Assembly: GCF_947497935.1 (NCBI RefSeq)
Contig: NZ_CANMIO010000001.1
Coordinates: 372,001 to 436,000, forward strand
From: an uncultured Shewanella sp.
GTDB taxonomy: Bacteria > Pseudomonadota > Gammaproteobacteria > Enterobacterales > Shewanellaceae
DNA length: 64,000 nt
Direction: 5' to 3'
Numbering within the stretch: position 1 is the first letter of the stretch; each line of letters starts with the position of its first letter. Shown here piece after piece: positions 24,722 to 39,598 of this stretch. A program made the translations under genes and the position numbers. Under the pieces are notes generated by a model. It was not told the DNA's origin, made no database searches, and saw only the letters and a program-made list of their open reading frames with translations.

Positions 24722-25939
24722 TTAGTTAGCTAATTCAATTTTGCTAAAATCAATTTTGTTCTCTGTTGGTGAACGCTCAATCGCGGCCACCTTCTTGTAT
24801 TTCGTCGCCATTATGTAACCAAAGCAGCCTAAAATTAGGCCAATGGCTAGGGCTCCAACCCACTGAATTTCTAAGAAGTTAAGTTGGAATAACAGGGTTA
24901 GGCCGCTCATTAAGGCAAGGTTACCTATGATGTATTTAGTCTTGCCGAAGCGTTCCACTGTCAGGTTGAGGTTGTCGGTGTACAGACGAATTAACGAGTC
25001 GAGGGAGTTAACTACGAAAGTAATGCCGACCATCACCATGGCAAGGTTATAGAAGCCTGTGGTGGCTATCTCATTGGCGCTGTAGTAGTACAGAACGGTA
25101 AACCACACGGCGATTGGTAACGATGGGAAAACCATCATGGCAATCAATACTTGATAGGTCTTCAAGCCACCCACAAAACGTGAGGTGAACTGACCAATCA
25201 TGATGCTCCAAGCAAACCACCAGAATAGGTAGAATTCGTGGTAATCGTTCATCGGAAGTACGAAGTGGTGAATATTGCCAAAGTAATCACCAATTAAGGC
25301 GAAGGTATTCACGAATTCACCGATCCCAGATTCTTTTGACATAAAGGCGCCAGCCCACATCAACACGATTAAACCTAAGAACAACCAAGTGCTGGCTAAG
25401 CTAAGGATACGTACATAGCGGATGCTAGTACTCGAGTACACGGCTGCGGCGATAATCACGAATACAATCAGATAGAAGCTACTGACAATTGACTCTCCAT
25501 CGCCCATTTCTGGCAGGTACCAAGGTAAGTTGGTTAATAATAGGTAAGCGGTAAAGGCACAGGTGCCGATAATCACTAAGTTATTAATAAACTTAATCAC
25601 TGGGATTTCGAAGAACTTCACTCTTGGCTCTATCACACAGAAATAGAAGCAAGTTAAGAAGTAAAACGCCCAGATTAAGAATGCCCAGAAACCAAACTCA
25701 ATCGCTAATGGATTAGTAAAGCCGTATTCAGGACTCGCGCTTAAGTCTGCATAGCCACCGAACTCCGTTAGCGGGAACATGATTAAGCCAACATCGAGCC
25801 CCGAGGTAAACAGGATTGCGATAAAGGTAAAGGTACGCACTGGCGTGACACCAATACACTTGACGTTACCCCAGCGATAAATCACAAAGGCAATGGCGGC
25901 GAAAGTAAATAATATCCCTATAGTTAGCCAGGTAGTCAT
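24722..25939 (-). CDS. Short BCCT-like transporter (choline/betaine carrier candidate)
   Basis: A 405-residue polytopic membrane protein with about 11 hydrophobic segments. FYLFWWFAWSIMIGQFTSRF (about 234-253) corresponds to the Trp-rich TM8 signature of betaine-choline-carnitine transporters. Canonical BCCT carriers have 500-680 residues and 12 helices; this one lacks part of the N-terminus and the long tail, and it is intact with its own ATG. It shares a transcript with the TorF-type porin and sits downstream of betIBA on the same strand, separated by 330 bp. Choline uptake is therefore the likely role. Confidence 0.75.
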   Translation of the reverse strand: MTTWLTIGILFTFAAIAFVIYRWGNVKCIGVTPVRTFTFIAILFTSGLDVGLIMFPLTEFGGYADLSASPEYGFTNPLAIEFGFWAFLIWAFYFLTCFYFCVIEPRVKFFEIPVIKFINNLVIIGTCAFTAYLLLTNLPWYLPEMGDGESIVSSFYLIVFVIIAAAVYSSTSIRYVRILSLASTWLFLGLIVLMWAGAFMSKESGIGEFVNTFALIGDYFGNIHHFVLPMNDYHEFYLFWWFAWSIMIGQFTSRFVGGLKTYQVLIAMMVFPSLPIAVWFTVLYYYSANEIATTGFYNLAMVMVGITFVVNSLDSLIRLYTDNLNLTVERFGKTKYIIGNLALMSGLTLLFQLNFLEIQWVGALAIGLILGCFGYIMATKYKKVAAIERSPTENKIDFSKIELAN

Positions 25940-26269
25940 TATTGAGCTCCTAACTTTTGTTTATTTAACATGGTTTGATCCTTGTTTTTATTATCGTTAT
26001 GCCCGCTTTCAGCCAAATTTTGGCTGCAAAAATCCCTCAAGCCTTAATTGCCGCTTTTACGACAGTTAAGGTTTGATAAATTAAACGTGGCGATTAATGC
26101 CATTTAGCCGCAGTGGCTTAGGCTGGCTACCTATACGTAAACAGTTTGAAGAGGCGGCAGAAGGATTGCCGAACATCTTCATCTCGTTTGTGGAGGGGCT
26201 TGGCTTAGCCCATGTACAGCACGAGTGCGCTTGCACATGAGCTAAGCAGCATGAGTTAAGCCACAGCGA
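25940..26269. other. Intergenic region betA / BCCT carrier
   Basis: 330 bp without an ORF that I would support. It contains an imperfect large hairpin (26203-26247), a 17-nt odd palindrome CAGCCAAATTTTGGCTG near 26008-26024, and presumably the promoter of the BCCT-porin pair. No BetI-type palindrome like that at 30113 was found here. Confidence 0.5.
26203..26247 (-). terminator. Large imperfect hairpin downstream of betA
   Basis: GCTTAGC-C-CATGT (26203-26215) pairs with ACATG-A-GCTAAGC (26235-26247), 12 pairs with one mismatch; the loop itself contains GCAC-GA-GTGC. It starts 23 nt past the betA stop. No T-run follows, so factor-dependent termination or transcript protection is more likely than a simple intrinsic terminator. 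Confidence 0.4.
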
Positions 26270-27967
26270 TTATCTTGCTGGCGGTCGTTGTCTTTGTTGC
26301 TGTTGCCAATCCTGACTAACAACCACTTCGGCTGCACTTGGCGCGAGTGGCGTGTTACCTAAGATTAAGTCGGCGGCACGCTCGGCTAACATGATGGTTG
26401 GCGAGTTAAGATTACCGTTTGGAATGGTCGGGAAAATTGAAGAATCAACCACCCTAAGACTCTGTATTCCATGTACTCGGGTGTCTGAGTCCACCACAGC
26501 CATTGCATCTTCTCCCATCTTGCAGGTGCAAGAGGGATGGTAGGCACTTTCAACCGCGCTTCTCACGAAACTGTCTATCTGTTCATCGGTTTCTACACTC
26601 ATTCCAGGTTGGATCTCTTCACCGCGGAATTCATCTAGCGCTGGCTGGTTGATGATCTCTCGTGTTAAGCGAACGCAGGCGCGGAAACCTTCGATATCAT
26701 CTTGATGAGAAAGGTAGTTAAATAAAATGCTGGGGGCCTGCTTAGGATCATCTGAGATGACTTTGACACTGCCACGACTCTTAGGCTTGTTATGCCCTAT
26801 ATGCACCTGAAAACCATGACCAGCAAAGGCTTCTTTGCCGTCGTATCGCATCGCAGCTGGCAGGAAGTGGTATTGCAGATCCGGCCATTCGAGACCCGCT
26901 TTTGAGCGAATAAAGCCGCAAGATTCGAAATGATTGGTCGCGCCTAGGCCCGATTTGTTTAAGATCCAGCGAGTGCCGATAAACAATTTATTCAGTGGGT
27001 CTAGCTTGCCGTTAAGCGATATAGGCTTAAGGCACTTAAACTGGAAGTAAAACTCGAGGTGATCTTGCAGGTTTTCCCCCACACCAGGCAGCTCGTGTAT
27101 TTGCTCAATACCAGCTTTGGCTAAGGTGTCTGCTGCACCAATACCTGAGAGTTGTAAGATATGTGGCGACCCAATTGAGCCTGCCGATAACACCACTTCC
27201 TTATTGGCATTAACCTCTAACATCTTGCCTTTACGCTCAAAGCGTACACCTACGGCTTTGTTAGCTTCGCCTTGCTTGGTTGAAAACAGCACCTTGTGCA
27301 CCTGAGCATGAGTGATAACGGTTAGGTTTTCACGCTTCATGGCAGGTCTTAGGTAGGCGTTAGCCGTTGACCAACGTACGCCATTTTTAACCGTCATATG
27401 CATAGGGCCAAAGCCCTCTTGCTGTGCACCATTGTAGTCGTTAGTGGCTAAGTAACCGGCATCAATACCTGCTGCTACAAAGGCTTTGTAGAGCGGGTTT
27501 TTCATATTATTGCCGTTGTTGACTCCTAAAGGGCCATTACCGCCGCGGTAGTCATCTTCGCCAAACGCCCAGCTTTCGGCTTTTTTGAAATAGGGCAAGC
27601 AGTGGGCGTAATCCCAGTTTTTTGCCCCTTGTTGCTGCCATTCATCGAAATCACGAGCATGGCCGCGTACATACACCATGCCGTTAATCGATGAAGAGCC
27701 GCCTAACACTTTGCCTCGTGGGCAGTGCATACGGCGATTATCAAGATAAGGCTCGGGATCGGTTTCAAATTGCCAAGCGTACTTCTTGGTATTCATGGGG
27801 ATCGATAACGCAGTAGGCATCTGAATAAAGATGCTCTTATCGCTGCCACCTGTTTCAAGCAATAACACGCGGTTATTGCTATCGGCTGATAAACGGTTCG
27901 CTAATACGCAGCCTGCGCTACCTGCGCCAACGATAATATAGTCGTATTGAGGATTAGTCATGGTCAT
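26270..27967 (-). CDS. betA: Choline dehydrogenase
   Basis: A 565-residue GMC-family flavoprotein, membrane-associated, oxidising choline to betaine aldehyde (and able to carry on to betaine). The FAD site GAGSAG is at residues 14-19. GMC signature phrases are [29 protein letters not shown] and [12 protein letters not shown]. The active-site His lies in [12 protein letters not shown], and the C-terminal [28 protein letters not shown] closes the family fold. The ATG at 27967 has AAGGAG upstream. It starts 9 nt after the betB stop, third gene of betIBA. Confidence 0.96.
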   Translation of the reverse strand: MTMTNPQYDYIIVGAGSAGCVLANRLSADSNNRVLLLETGGSDKSIFIQMPTALSIPMNTKKYAWQFETDPEPYLDNRRMHCPRGKVLGGSSSINGMVYVRGHARDFDEWQQQGAKNWDYAHCLPYFKKAESWAFGEDDYRGGNGPLGVNNGNNMKNPLYKAFVAAGIDAGYLATNDYNGAQQEGFGPMHMTVKNGVRWSTANAYLRPAMKRENLTVITHAQVHKVLFSTKQGEANKAVGVRFERKGKMLEVNANKEVVLSAGSIGSPHILQLSGIGAADTLAKAGIEQIHELPGVGENLQDHLEFYFQFKCLKPISLNGKLDPLNKLFIGTRWILNKSGLGATNHFESCGFIRSKAGLEWPDLQYHFLPAAMRYDGKEAFAGHGFQVHIGHNKPKSRGSVKVISDDPKQAPSILFNYLSHQDDIEGFRACVRLTREIINQPALDEFRGEEIQPGMSVETDEQIDSFVRSAVESAYHPSCTCKMGEDAMAVVDSDTRVHGIQSLRVVDSSIFPTIPNGNLNSPTIMLAERAADLILGNTPLAPSAAEVVVSQDWQQQQRQRPPAR

Positions 27968-27976
27968 GTCAGCTCC

Positions 27977-29440
27977 TTAAAATGGACTTTCAAGAGGCTG
28001 CATACCTACGTATACGGCTTTGATCTGGGTGTAAGCTTTTAGGGTTTCGCTGCCGTTTTCACGGCCAATCCCAGACATCTTGTAACCCCCCACGGGCATT
28101 TCGGCAGGTGAAGCGCCATAGGCATTTATCCAGCAAATACCGGCTTGCATCTGATGAATAACACGGTGCGCGCGGGTGATGTCTTGAGTAAATACTCCTG
28201 CTGCAAGCCCTAAATGGATGTCGTTAGCGCGGCGAACCACTTCTTCTTCATCGCTAAAGGGCAGTACAGACATCACCGGGCCAAAAATCTCTTCTTTGCT
28301 TATGGTCATCTCATCAAGGCAGTTGCCAAAAATGGTAGGTGCAACAAAAAAGCCATTAGGGCTATTTTCAGGCTTAAGGGCATGGCCACCAATGAGTAGC
28401 TCGGCGCCTTGTTGTTTACCTATCTCGATATAGCTCAGAACCTTGTCTTGGTGAGCCTTTGAGATAAGTGCACCAAAGTTAGTGGCTGGATCCATAGGAT
28501 CACCGCAGACGATATTGTCGTGAGTACGCTGTAGTAGTTTCTGAATAAATTGTGGGTAGATATCTTGCTGCACAAATACGCGGGTACCGTTAGTGCAGAT
28601 CTCACCCTGAGTGTAGAAGTTGCCTAACATGGCAGCAGATACCGCGTTGTCGATATCGGCATCATTGAAGATGATCAGCGGTGACTTACCGCCAAGCTCC
28701 ATGGTGACCTCTTTGAGTGAGCTTGCCGCGGCGGCCATTACTTTCTTACCGGTACCGACTTCACCTGTGAATGAGACTTTGGCTATTTCATCATTATTGG
28801 TCAGCCAAGCACCGACTCGGCCATCCCCTTGAACGACGTTAAACACACCGTCAGGTACGCCTGCTTCGGTGAAGATCTCTGCCAGCTTTAGTGCACCGAG
28901 GGGCGTTTCTTCCGACGGCTTAAAGATCATCACATTACCGCAAGCCAAAGCGGGAGCCGATTTCCAGCAAGCGATTTGCAGCGGGTAGTTCCATGCGCCA
29001 ATACCGGCACAAATGCCTAGTGGCTCACGGCGGGTGTAATAGAAATCATCGCCGATAGTTTGCTGATTGCCTTCAATGCTAGGCGCTAAGCCTGCGAAGA
29101 ACTCGATTGAGTCTGCGCCAGTTACGACATCGACCACAGAGGCTTCTTGCCAAGGCTTACCCGTGTCTTGCACTTCAATGGCTGCAAGCTCATCGTTGCG
29201 CTGACGGAGTAGGGCCACAGCCTTTAGTAGAATACGGCTACGCTCCATTGCGGTCATTTTTGACCAGAGGTCAAATCCGGCTTTTGCACTTTCAATGGCG
29301 GCTTGTTGAATTTTTTCGTCGGCAACTTCGACTAAATAGCTCACCTCTCCATTGGCTGGATTGATGACTTCGAAGGTTTCGCCTGTGGAATTGTTGAGGG
29401 CTTTGCCGTGGATATAATTGGGGTATACGACTAGTGACAT
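27977..29440 (-). CDS. betB: Betaine-aldehyde dehydrogenase
   Basis: A 487-residue NAD(P)-dependent aldehyde dehydrogenase converting betaine aldehyde to glycine betaine in the cytoplasm. Catalytic Glu248 lies in MELGGKSP and nucleophile Cys282 in [11 protein letters not shown]. The cofactor region is [11 protein letters not shown], and [28 protein letters not shown] is the BetB-type C-terminus. Length matches E. coli BetB (490). It overlaps betI by 10 nt and is followed closely by betA, so the three genes are one operon. Confidence 0.97.
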   Translation of the reverse strand: MSLVVYPNYIHGKALNNSTGETFEVINPANGEVSYLVEVADEKIQQAAIESAKAGFDLWSKMTAMERSRILLKAVALLRQRNDELAAIEVQDTGKPWQEASVVDVVTGADSIEFFAGLAPSIEGNQQTIGDDFYYTRREPLGICAGIGAWNYPLQIACWKSAPALACGNVMIFKPSEETPLGALKLAEIFTEAGVPDGVFNVVQGDGRVGAWLTNNDEIAKVSFTGEVGTGKKVMAAAASSLKEVTMELGGKSPLIIFNDADIDNAVSAAMLGNFYTQGEICTNGTRVFVQQDIYPQFIQKLLQRTHDNIVCGDPMDPATNFGALISKAHQDKVLSYIEIGKQQGAELLIGGHALKPENSPNGFFVAPTIFGNCLDEMTISKEEIFGPVMSVLPFSDEEEVVRRANDIHLGLAAGVFTQDITRAHRVIHQMQAGICWINAYGASPAEMPVGGYKMSGIGRENGSETLKAYTQIKAVYVGMQPLESPF

Positions 29441-30036
29441 CGGTTTTCTCCGTACTGCATGATCACTGCCTCGATAAAGGCTTTAGATAGAATTTGGGCC
29501 TGCTCGAACTCTTTCTCTGGGGCTGGGCTTAAGGCACTGCGGAGCCAGAAACCATCGATCATCGCAGCGGTTTGCTTGGCGGCGGTAACGGCTTGTGCCT
29601 TAGGAAGAAGCTTTTTAAAAGAGAATAGGAGGTTGCTGTATAAACGCTGGCTGTTGATGTGTTGTAGTCTGGCAAGACCCTGCTCATGCATGGCTTGTGA
29701 CCAAAAGCTTAACCAAGTCTTAGTGGCAGGCCTTGAACGTTGTAGTTCGGTAAAATTGGCTTCCACAATGGCATGTAGCCTTTCTAGCGGTAGCATAGTC
29801 TTGCCTAATGTGCGGCTAAGTAATGCTTGTTTAAGTTGATCTAGTAGGTACTTCTGCGTCGCTTCAATCAGACCTTGTTTGCCACCGAAGTAGTGACTGA
29901 TGAGTCCAGAAGATAAACCAGCCAAGCCGCTAATGCTATTGATGGTGGTATTGTGTAAACCGTGGCGCTCAACTGAGATAAGAGTGGCTTCGATGAGCTG
30001 TTGTTGTCGAACGGTTTTCATTGGCGGACGGGGCAT
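29431..30036 (-). CDS. betI: Choline-responsive TetR-family repressor
   Basis: A 201-residue repressor of the bet operon. The helix-turn-helix is at about 25-50 ([29 protein letters not shown]), the exact BetI style, and the N-terminus [19 protein letters not shown] is near that of E. coli BetI. It is the first gene of betIBA and overlaps betB by 10 nt. A palindrome of BetI-operator type lies 77 bp upstream of its ATG, so autoregulation relieved by choline is expected. Confidence 0.95.
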   Translation of the reverse strand: MPRPPMKTVRQQQLIEATLISVERHGLHNTTINSISGLAGLSSGLISHYFGGKQGLIEATQKYLLDQLKQALLSRTLGKTMLPLERLHAIVEANFTELQRSRPATKTWLSFWSQAMHEQGLARLQHINSQRLYSNLLFSFKKLLPKAQAVTAAKQTAAMIDGFWLRSALSPAPEKEFEQAQILSKAFIEAVIMQYGENRCH

Positions 30037-30112
30037 AAAAAGCGAGTTCCTGAGTACAGTTTTAGAATGTTATTTTTTATGTTTTCTTATTGTGATTTTG
30101 TGTTTTTTATTG

Positions 30113-30132
30113 TTGATTGAACGTTCAATTAA
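30113..30132. promoter_or_regulatory. BetI operator
   Basis: TTGATTGAACGTTCAATTAA, a 20-bp palindrome with one mismatched pair, with the perfect core ATTGAACGTTCAAT at 30116-30129. This closely resembles the known E. coli BetI site in the bet promoter region. The position just upstream of betI suits repression of betIBA. Confidence 0.8.
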
Positions 30133-30180
30133 TAACAACTTTAATGGTTAGAGTTGTAACGATCAAGCTTTATTAAAAAG

Positions 30181-30196
30181 CGTGACGCACTTCACG
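30181..30196. promoter_or_regulatory. CRP-like palindrome upstream of betIBA
   Basis: CGTGA-CGCACT-TCACG is perfectly symmetric in its arms and agrees with TGTGA-N6-TCACA at 8 of 10 positions. It lies 145 bp upstream of betI, beyond the BetI site. Carbon-status control of choline use is possible; evidence is weaker than for the site at 19992. Confidence 0.35.
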
Positions 30197-30460
30197 GATT
30201 TGATTCGGTGAATTGTGGCAGGACTATGGCGTTTGCAAGTTATTGTTTGTTATAGGGTAACTGGCTTGCTGTAATTTTACTCAGAGAGGTCAGATGAGTC
30301 GTAAATAAAGTTTGAATAAAAATTAGTTTTAGCTGTAATCGTTATCGAATTGGCTTCGGTTGTGAGCAAAAGGGGAAATTTACTTGAGTAACAGGCGCTA
30401 CTTTTAGAGGACCCTATTAGGCTTAGACAAATTTGATTTGAGATCGGGAAAAAGTCGGCA

Positions 30461-30486
30461 AAAAAAAGGCGCTCCATTGGGAGCGC
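30461..30486 (-). terminator. Intrinsic terminator of gltBD
   Basis: On the minus strand GCGCTCC pairs with GGAGCGC (30486-30480 with 30475-30469) around a 4-nt loop, followed by C and seven T (30467-30461). It lies about 90 nt past the gltD stop. Confidence 0.85.
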
Positions 30487-30576
30487 ACAATCACAAGCAA
30501 CTTTTTGATATGACTCGAGCGACTGTTTAAATGAGCCTGCTTTAAAGCTGTTTATAAAACTAGTCTCTTCTAAAGA

Positions 30577-36442
<5,866 letters not shown>

Positions 36443-36907
36443 TACTACACTCCCTAACCTCGACTGATACAACTCGGGAAATAAAGCAAAAATATCTATA
36501 GATATGCACCCGAATCAATCAAATTAACCCCATGAGTGGTAAAGGTCAAACCTATTTATTGCATAAAAAATAACTTAACGGTGCCGTTTCATACGCTCGT
36601 ATTACTTGGTTTACCTTAACGTAAACTGTAAAATCGCACGTATAACCTTATGAATAAAAAGAATTTTAAATTAATGCCTTTCTGTTGTTTACGGTTTTGT
36701 AACAAATTGGTTGATTGTGCTTGATTTCAGTAAAGTGATTTTTATTGCAAATACAGTGAAATGATAATCACTTTGGCTTGTGAGTATTTATGCATTAGTG
36801 AGTGACTTAAAAGTCGCTAGTGTAATTGTTCGGTATTACGGTTATTTGAGCTAGCGCTAATTAATGTTTTTTAGAACTGGTTAAAATAGTGCAAATTCTT
36901 TGGCTAG
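36443..36907. other. Divergent intergenic region gltB / yhcC
   Basis: 465 bp, AT-rich, no ORF supported. It holds a near-perfect 18-bp palindrome (36609-36626) on the gltB side. Around 36736-36774 AAGTGAT and ATCACTT face each other 25 nt apart. Promoters for both genes must lie here, but I cannot fix their boxes with confidence. Confidence 0.5.
36609..36626. promoter_or_regulatory. LiuR-type palindrome upstream of gltBD
   Basis: GTTTACCTTAACGTAAAC differs by one base from the perfect palindrome GTTTACGTTAACGTAAAC. The core resembles the TTTACGT-type motif assigned by comparative genomics to LiuR, the MerR-family regulator of branched-chain amino acid breakdown in Shewanella and relatives. 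Its position about 167 bp upstream of the gltB ATG fits regulation of glutamate synthesis; the assignment is from memory of the motif. Confidence 0.45.
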
Positions 36908-37849
36908 GTGATATGGCAGTTGGGACTGGATAGTTACGTAAATACCTTCGGTGGTGTGTGTAAGCAAAAATATGGCGAGCGGATCCGTAAGCTGACAATT
37001 GATGCAAAGTTTACTTGCCCGAACCGTGATGGCACTTTGGGAAAGGGCGGTTGTACCTATTGTAATGTGGCATCTTTTAGTCACGAGCATAAGACCGAGC
37101 TATCTATTCAAGAGCAACTGGCTCAAGGCAGAGAGCGATTATCTTCTAAATCATCCAAGTACATCGCTTATTTTCAGGCTTATACCAGTACCTATGATGA
37201 GTACCTAGTATTAAAGCAAAAGTACGATGAGGCTATTCAAGATAGCGACATTGTCGGTCTTTGTGTCGGCACTCGCCCTGACTGTGTTCCCGATGAGGTG
37301 CTAGAGTTATTAGTTGGCTACCAAAACGATGGTGTTGATGTTTGGTTGGAGTTAGGGCTGCAGTCGGCTAATGATAAGACGCTGAAGAAGATCAATCGCG
37401 GTCATGATTTTGCCGCTTATGAAGATACGGTTATTCGTGCCCGTAAGCTTGGCATTAAAGTGTGCACTCACTTGATCTTGGGCTTGCCGGGAGAAGGCCA
37501 TGAAGATTATCTGCAAACACTTGATAAGGTATTGAGCGTTGGTGTTGATGGAATGAAGATACATCCATTGCACATTGTTGAAGGCAGCACCATGGCTAAA
37601 GCTTGGCGCAATAATAAGATGAGCCTGCTTGAGCTAGAGGACTATGCTTATAGCGTCGGTGAGTTAATTCGACGAACCCCTAAAGAGGTGATATTTCACC
37701 GTGTGACGGCTTATGCGAAAAAGCCAATGCTATTAGGGCCAGATTGGTGTGCTTATCGTTGGAATGGCCTCGTAGCTATTGTTGACGATCTTGAAGCGAA
37801 AGGTGGTCAAGGGGCTTATCTTGAGATAGGGCAAGAGCCCGCGGCTTAA
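36908..37849 (+). CDS. yhcC: YhcC-type radical SAM protein (TIGR01212)
   Basis: A 313-residue radical S-adenosylmethionine protein. The cluster cysteines are C37, C49 and C52 in CPNRDGTLGKGGCTYCNVAS, the extended spacing that marks this subfamily, followed by YFQAYTSTYDEYLVLKQKY, LCVGTRPDCVPD and LELGLQSANDKTLKKINRGH. It resembles E. coli YhcC throughout. The reaction is not established to my knowledge. The start is a GTG at 36908 with no convincing Shine-Dalgarno; no ATG fits the frame. It is divergent from gltB, a neighbourhood also seen in E. coli where yhcC flanks gltBD. Confidence 0.93.
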   Translation: MIWQLGLDSYVNTFGGVCKQKYGERIRKLTIDAKFTCPNRDGTLGKGGCTYCNVASFSHEHKTELSIQEQLAQGRERLSSKSSKYIAYFQAYTSTYDEYLVLKQKYDEAIQDSDIVGLCVGTRPDCVPDEVLELLVGYQNDGVDVWLELGLQSANDKTLKKINRGHDFAAYEDTVIRARKLGIKVCTHLILGLPGEGHEDYLQTLDKVLSVGVDGMKIHPLHIVEGSTMAKAWRNNKMSLLELEDYAYSVGELIRRTPKEVIFHRVTAYAKKPMLLGPDWCAYRWNGLVAIVDDLEAKGGQGAYLEIGQEPAA

Positions 37850-37973
37850 CATTCTTGAGTGAAAAACATTCATCATTGGCTAGTAAATCGTAAGCCTTAT
37901 AGTGATTTTGTTTAACTCAATGTTGTTAAATTGTTAAATTCGCGGGAATTTTAGACTCATGTGACACTTGTTG

Positions 37974-38002
37974 TTGCGCCTAAGATTTTAGCGGGTATTA
38001 TG
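37974..38002 (+). promoter_or_regulatory. Candidate promoter of hptA
   Basis: TTGCGC (37974-37979) and TATTAT (37997-38002) with a 17-bp spacer, about 45 bp upstream of the hptA ATG. Confidence 0.4.
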
Positions 38003-38052
38003 TGGTAAAATCGAGTTTTTGTATACACGACAATATTTTGAGAGGTGCCTAA

Positions 38053-38418
38053 ATGGCAGCAGCTGAATTAGAATCAATCTTAGATCTTAATACACTGGAG
38101 CAATACTGCAGTGCAATTGGTGCAGGTACGCTACTTAAAAGCGTCGTTTTGTTTGAACAACTTATGCCTGAATACGTAGGCAATTTAGTGAGTGCCCAGC
38201 AGGCAAATGATAAAGATACACTTTGCAGCGAAGCGCACAAGTTTAAGGGCGCAGCGGGTTCAGTAGGTCTTAAGCGTATTCAACAGTACGCTCAGCTACT
38301 ACAGCACGGCGAACAAGCGACTTGGGAACAAGAACACGCAGCATGGTTAAATGAAATTGTTGAATATGCATCGAAAGATCTACAGCAATTAAAAGAATAT
38401 TTAGAGTCTAAGGTTTAA
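38053..38418 (+). CDS. hptA: Stand-alone histidine phosphotransfer protein HptA
   Basis: A 121-residue four-helix Hpt protein. The phosphorylated residue is His62 in SEAHKFKGAAGSVGL. In Shewanella the ArcB homologue is split: the sensor ArcS lacks an Hpt domain and HptA relays phosphate to ArcA, controlling aerobic/anaerobic metabolism. The gene lies between yhcC and oxyR, the position I recall in S. oneidensis (SO_1327). It is monocistronic, with its own promoter-like boxes upstream and a clear terminator downstream. Confidence 0.9.
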   Translation: MAAAELESILDLNTLEQYCSAIGAGTLLKSVVLFEQLMPEYVGNLVSAQQANDKDTLCSEAHKFKGAAGSVGLKRIQQYAQLLQHGEQATWEQEHAAWLNEIVEYASKDLQQLKEYLESKV

Positions 38419-38439
38419 CTAAACTGATTCTTATATTCG

Positions 38440-38477
38440 ATAGCGCAGCTTGGGAACACCACTGCGCTATTTTTTTA
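38440..38477 (+). terminator. Intrinsic terminator of hptA
   Basis: ATAGCGCAG (38440-38448) pairs with CTGCGCTAT (38462-38470) around a 13-nt loop and is followed by six more T. Confidence 0.9.
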
Positions 38478-38623
38478 TCCAAAATTCGCTTTAGATAGTC
38501 GATTATCTTGTACATTTTTGATTCAGTTCACAAACTAATCAAGCCATCTCAAGGTTCACTTGGAGATTTATGGTAGAGTTAGATTGAACGATTAGATAAA
38601 TAATGTCATTGGTAATCTATTTT

Positions 38624-39538
38624 ATGAAACATCTCCCCAGTTTAAAAAACCTGTTCTATTTGGTGAACCTGCATCAAGAGCAGAACTTCAATAGAGCCGC
38701 CAAAATCTGCCATGTTAGTCAGTCGACCTTGTCTAGCGGAATTCAAAACCTTGAAGAGCAGTTGGGGCACCAACTTATTGAACGTGATCATAAATCATTT
38801 ATCTTCACCGCTATTGGCGAAGAGGTGGTGATGCGTTCGCGCAAGTTATTGACCGATGTTGATGATCTTGTCGAATTGGTTAAACACCAAGGCGAACCTA
38901 TGACTGGGGAGATCCGTTTAGGTTGTATTCCAACGATTGCGCCTTTTCTGCTGAGTAATGTAGTCCAACATTGCAAACAGGTTTACCCTGATCTGACGCT
39001 GTTTTTAAAAGAAGACACCACAGATAGATTGATAGATGCGTTGGGCAAAGGTGAGTTAGATCTGTTGTTGCTAGCCCTTCCTGTGGATACTAGCGGCTTT
39101 CATAGTATGAAGGTGGGTATCGACCCGTTCAAGATGGTGGTACATAAAGATTTAACCGATGAGATCCACGAGCCGATTGACTACCAGGATCTGCCCGACG
39201 AAAGCATCTTCCTACTGCAAGCAGAGCACTGTATTACTGGACATGCGATTACGGCATGCCAGTTAGGGGAGAGTGTTAAGATTAATCCGTTTGCGGCTAC
39301 GAGTTTGCATACTCTAGTGCAGATGGTGAACTGTAAACTCGGAACCACCTTCTTGCCACAAATGGCGATCGATGCGGGTATTTTAAATAATACCGAACTG
39401 ACGACCATGGCTCCTCCGGGCGAAACCCCTTATCGAGACATCGGCTTAGTTTGGCGTCAGACGTCGAGCCGGATCCTGACCTTTAGAACCTTGGGGTTAG
39501 AGATCCAAAAGCTGTTGGATCAAGACGACTCACAATGA
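38624..39538 (+). CDS. oxyR: Hydrogen-peroxide-sensing LysR-type regulator OxyR
   Basis: A 304-residue LysR-type regulator of peroxide defence. The helix-turn-helix is at about 18-40 (NFNRAAKICHVSQSTLSSGI). The redox pair is Cys203 and Cys212 in EHCITGHAITACQLG, with the 9-residue spacing of E. coli OxyR (C199/C208), and the third conserved feature VNCKLGTTFLPQMA is present. The ATG at 38624 (MKHLPSLKNL) is preferred over an in-frame ATG at 38603, which adds seven residues absent from known homologues as I recall them; the ribosome site is weak for both. A bidirectional terminator follows. Confidence 0.95.
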   Translation: MKHLPSLKNLFYLVNLHQEQNFNRAAKICHVSQSTLSSGIQNLEEQLGHQLIERDHKSFIFTAIGEEVVMRSRKLLTDVDDLVELVKHQGEPMTGEIRLGCIPTIAPFLLSNVVQHCKQVYPDLTLFLKEDTTDRLIDALGKGELDLLLLALPVDTSGFHSMKVGIDPFKMVVHKDLTDEIHEPIDYQDLPDESIFLLQAEHCITGHAITACQLGESVKINPFAATSLHTLVQMVNCKLGTTFLPQMAIDAGILNNTELTTMAPPGETPYRDIGLVWRQTSSRILTFRTLGLEIQKLLDQDDSQ

Positions 39539-39542
39539 AAAC

Positions 39543-39572
39543 AAAAAAGCCGATATGATTATCGGCTTTTTT
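39543..39572. terminator. Bidirectional terminator between oxyR and the cyclase gene
   Basis: AAAAAAGCCGATA (39543-39555), loop TGAT, TATCGGCTTTTTT (39560-39572): a 13-bp stem including the A/T tracts, usable on both strands by the converging genes. Confidence 0.92.
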
Positions 39573-39598
39573 GGCTATATGTTTTAGGCATTGATGAA

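Larger units (their letters stand above)
30037..30576. other. Intergenic region betI / gltD
   Basis: 540 bp without a supported gene. It contains, from the betI side, the BetI-type palindrome (30113-30132), a CRP-like palindrome (30181-30196), about 260 bp in which I see nothing, and the gltD terminator hairpin (30461-30486). Confidence 0.6.

Noticed and set aside
26203..26247. Attachment site or mobile-element end near betA
   Set aside because: The repeat is a single imperfect hairpin with no integrase or transposase gene in the window.
28214..28433. Frames antisense to betB, and similar long antisense frames inside gltB, tyrS, thyA, ptsP and pdxJ
   Set aside because: Shadows of conserved genes with no independent signal.
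30277..30477. 66-codon leftward frame between betI and gltD
   Set aside because: Ends within the gltBD terminator region and has no ribosome site or recognisable content.
36443..36472. TTG start extending GltB by 10 codons
   Set aside because: The ATG at 36442 has GGGAG at good distance and gives the expected short propeptide before the catalytic Cys.
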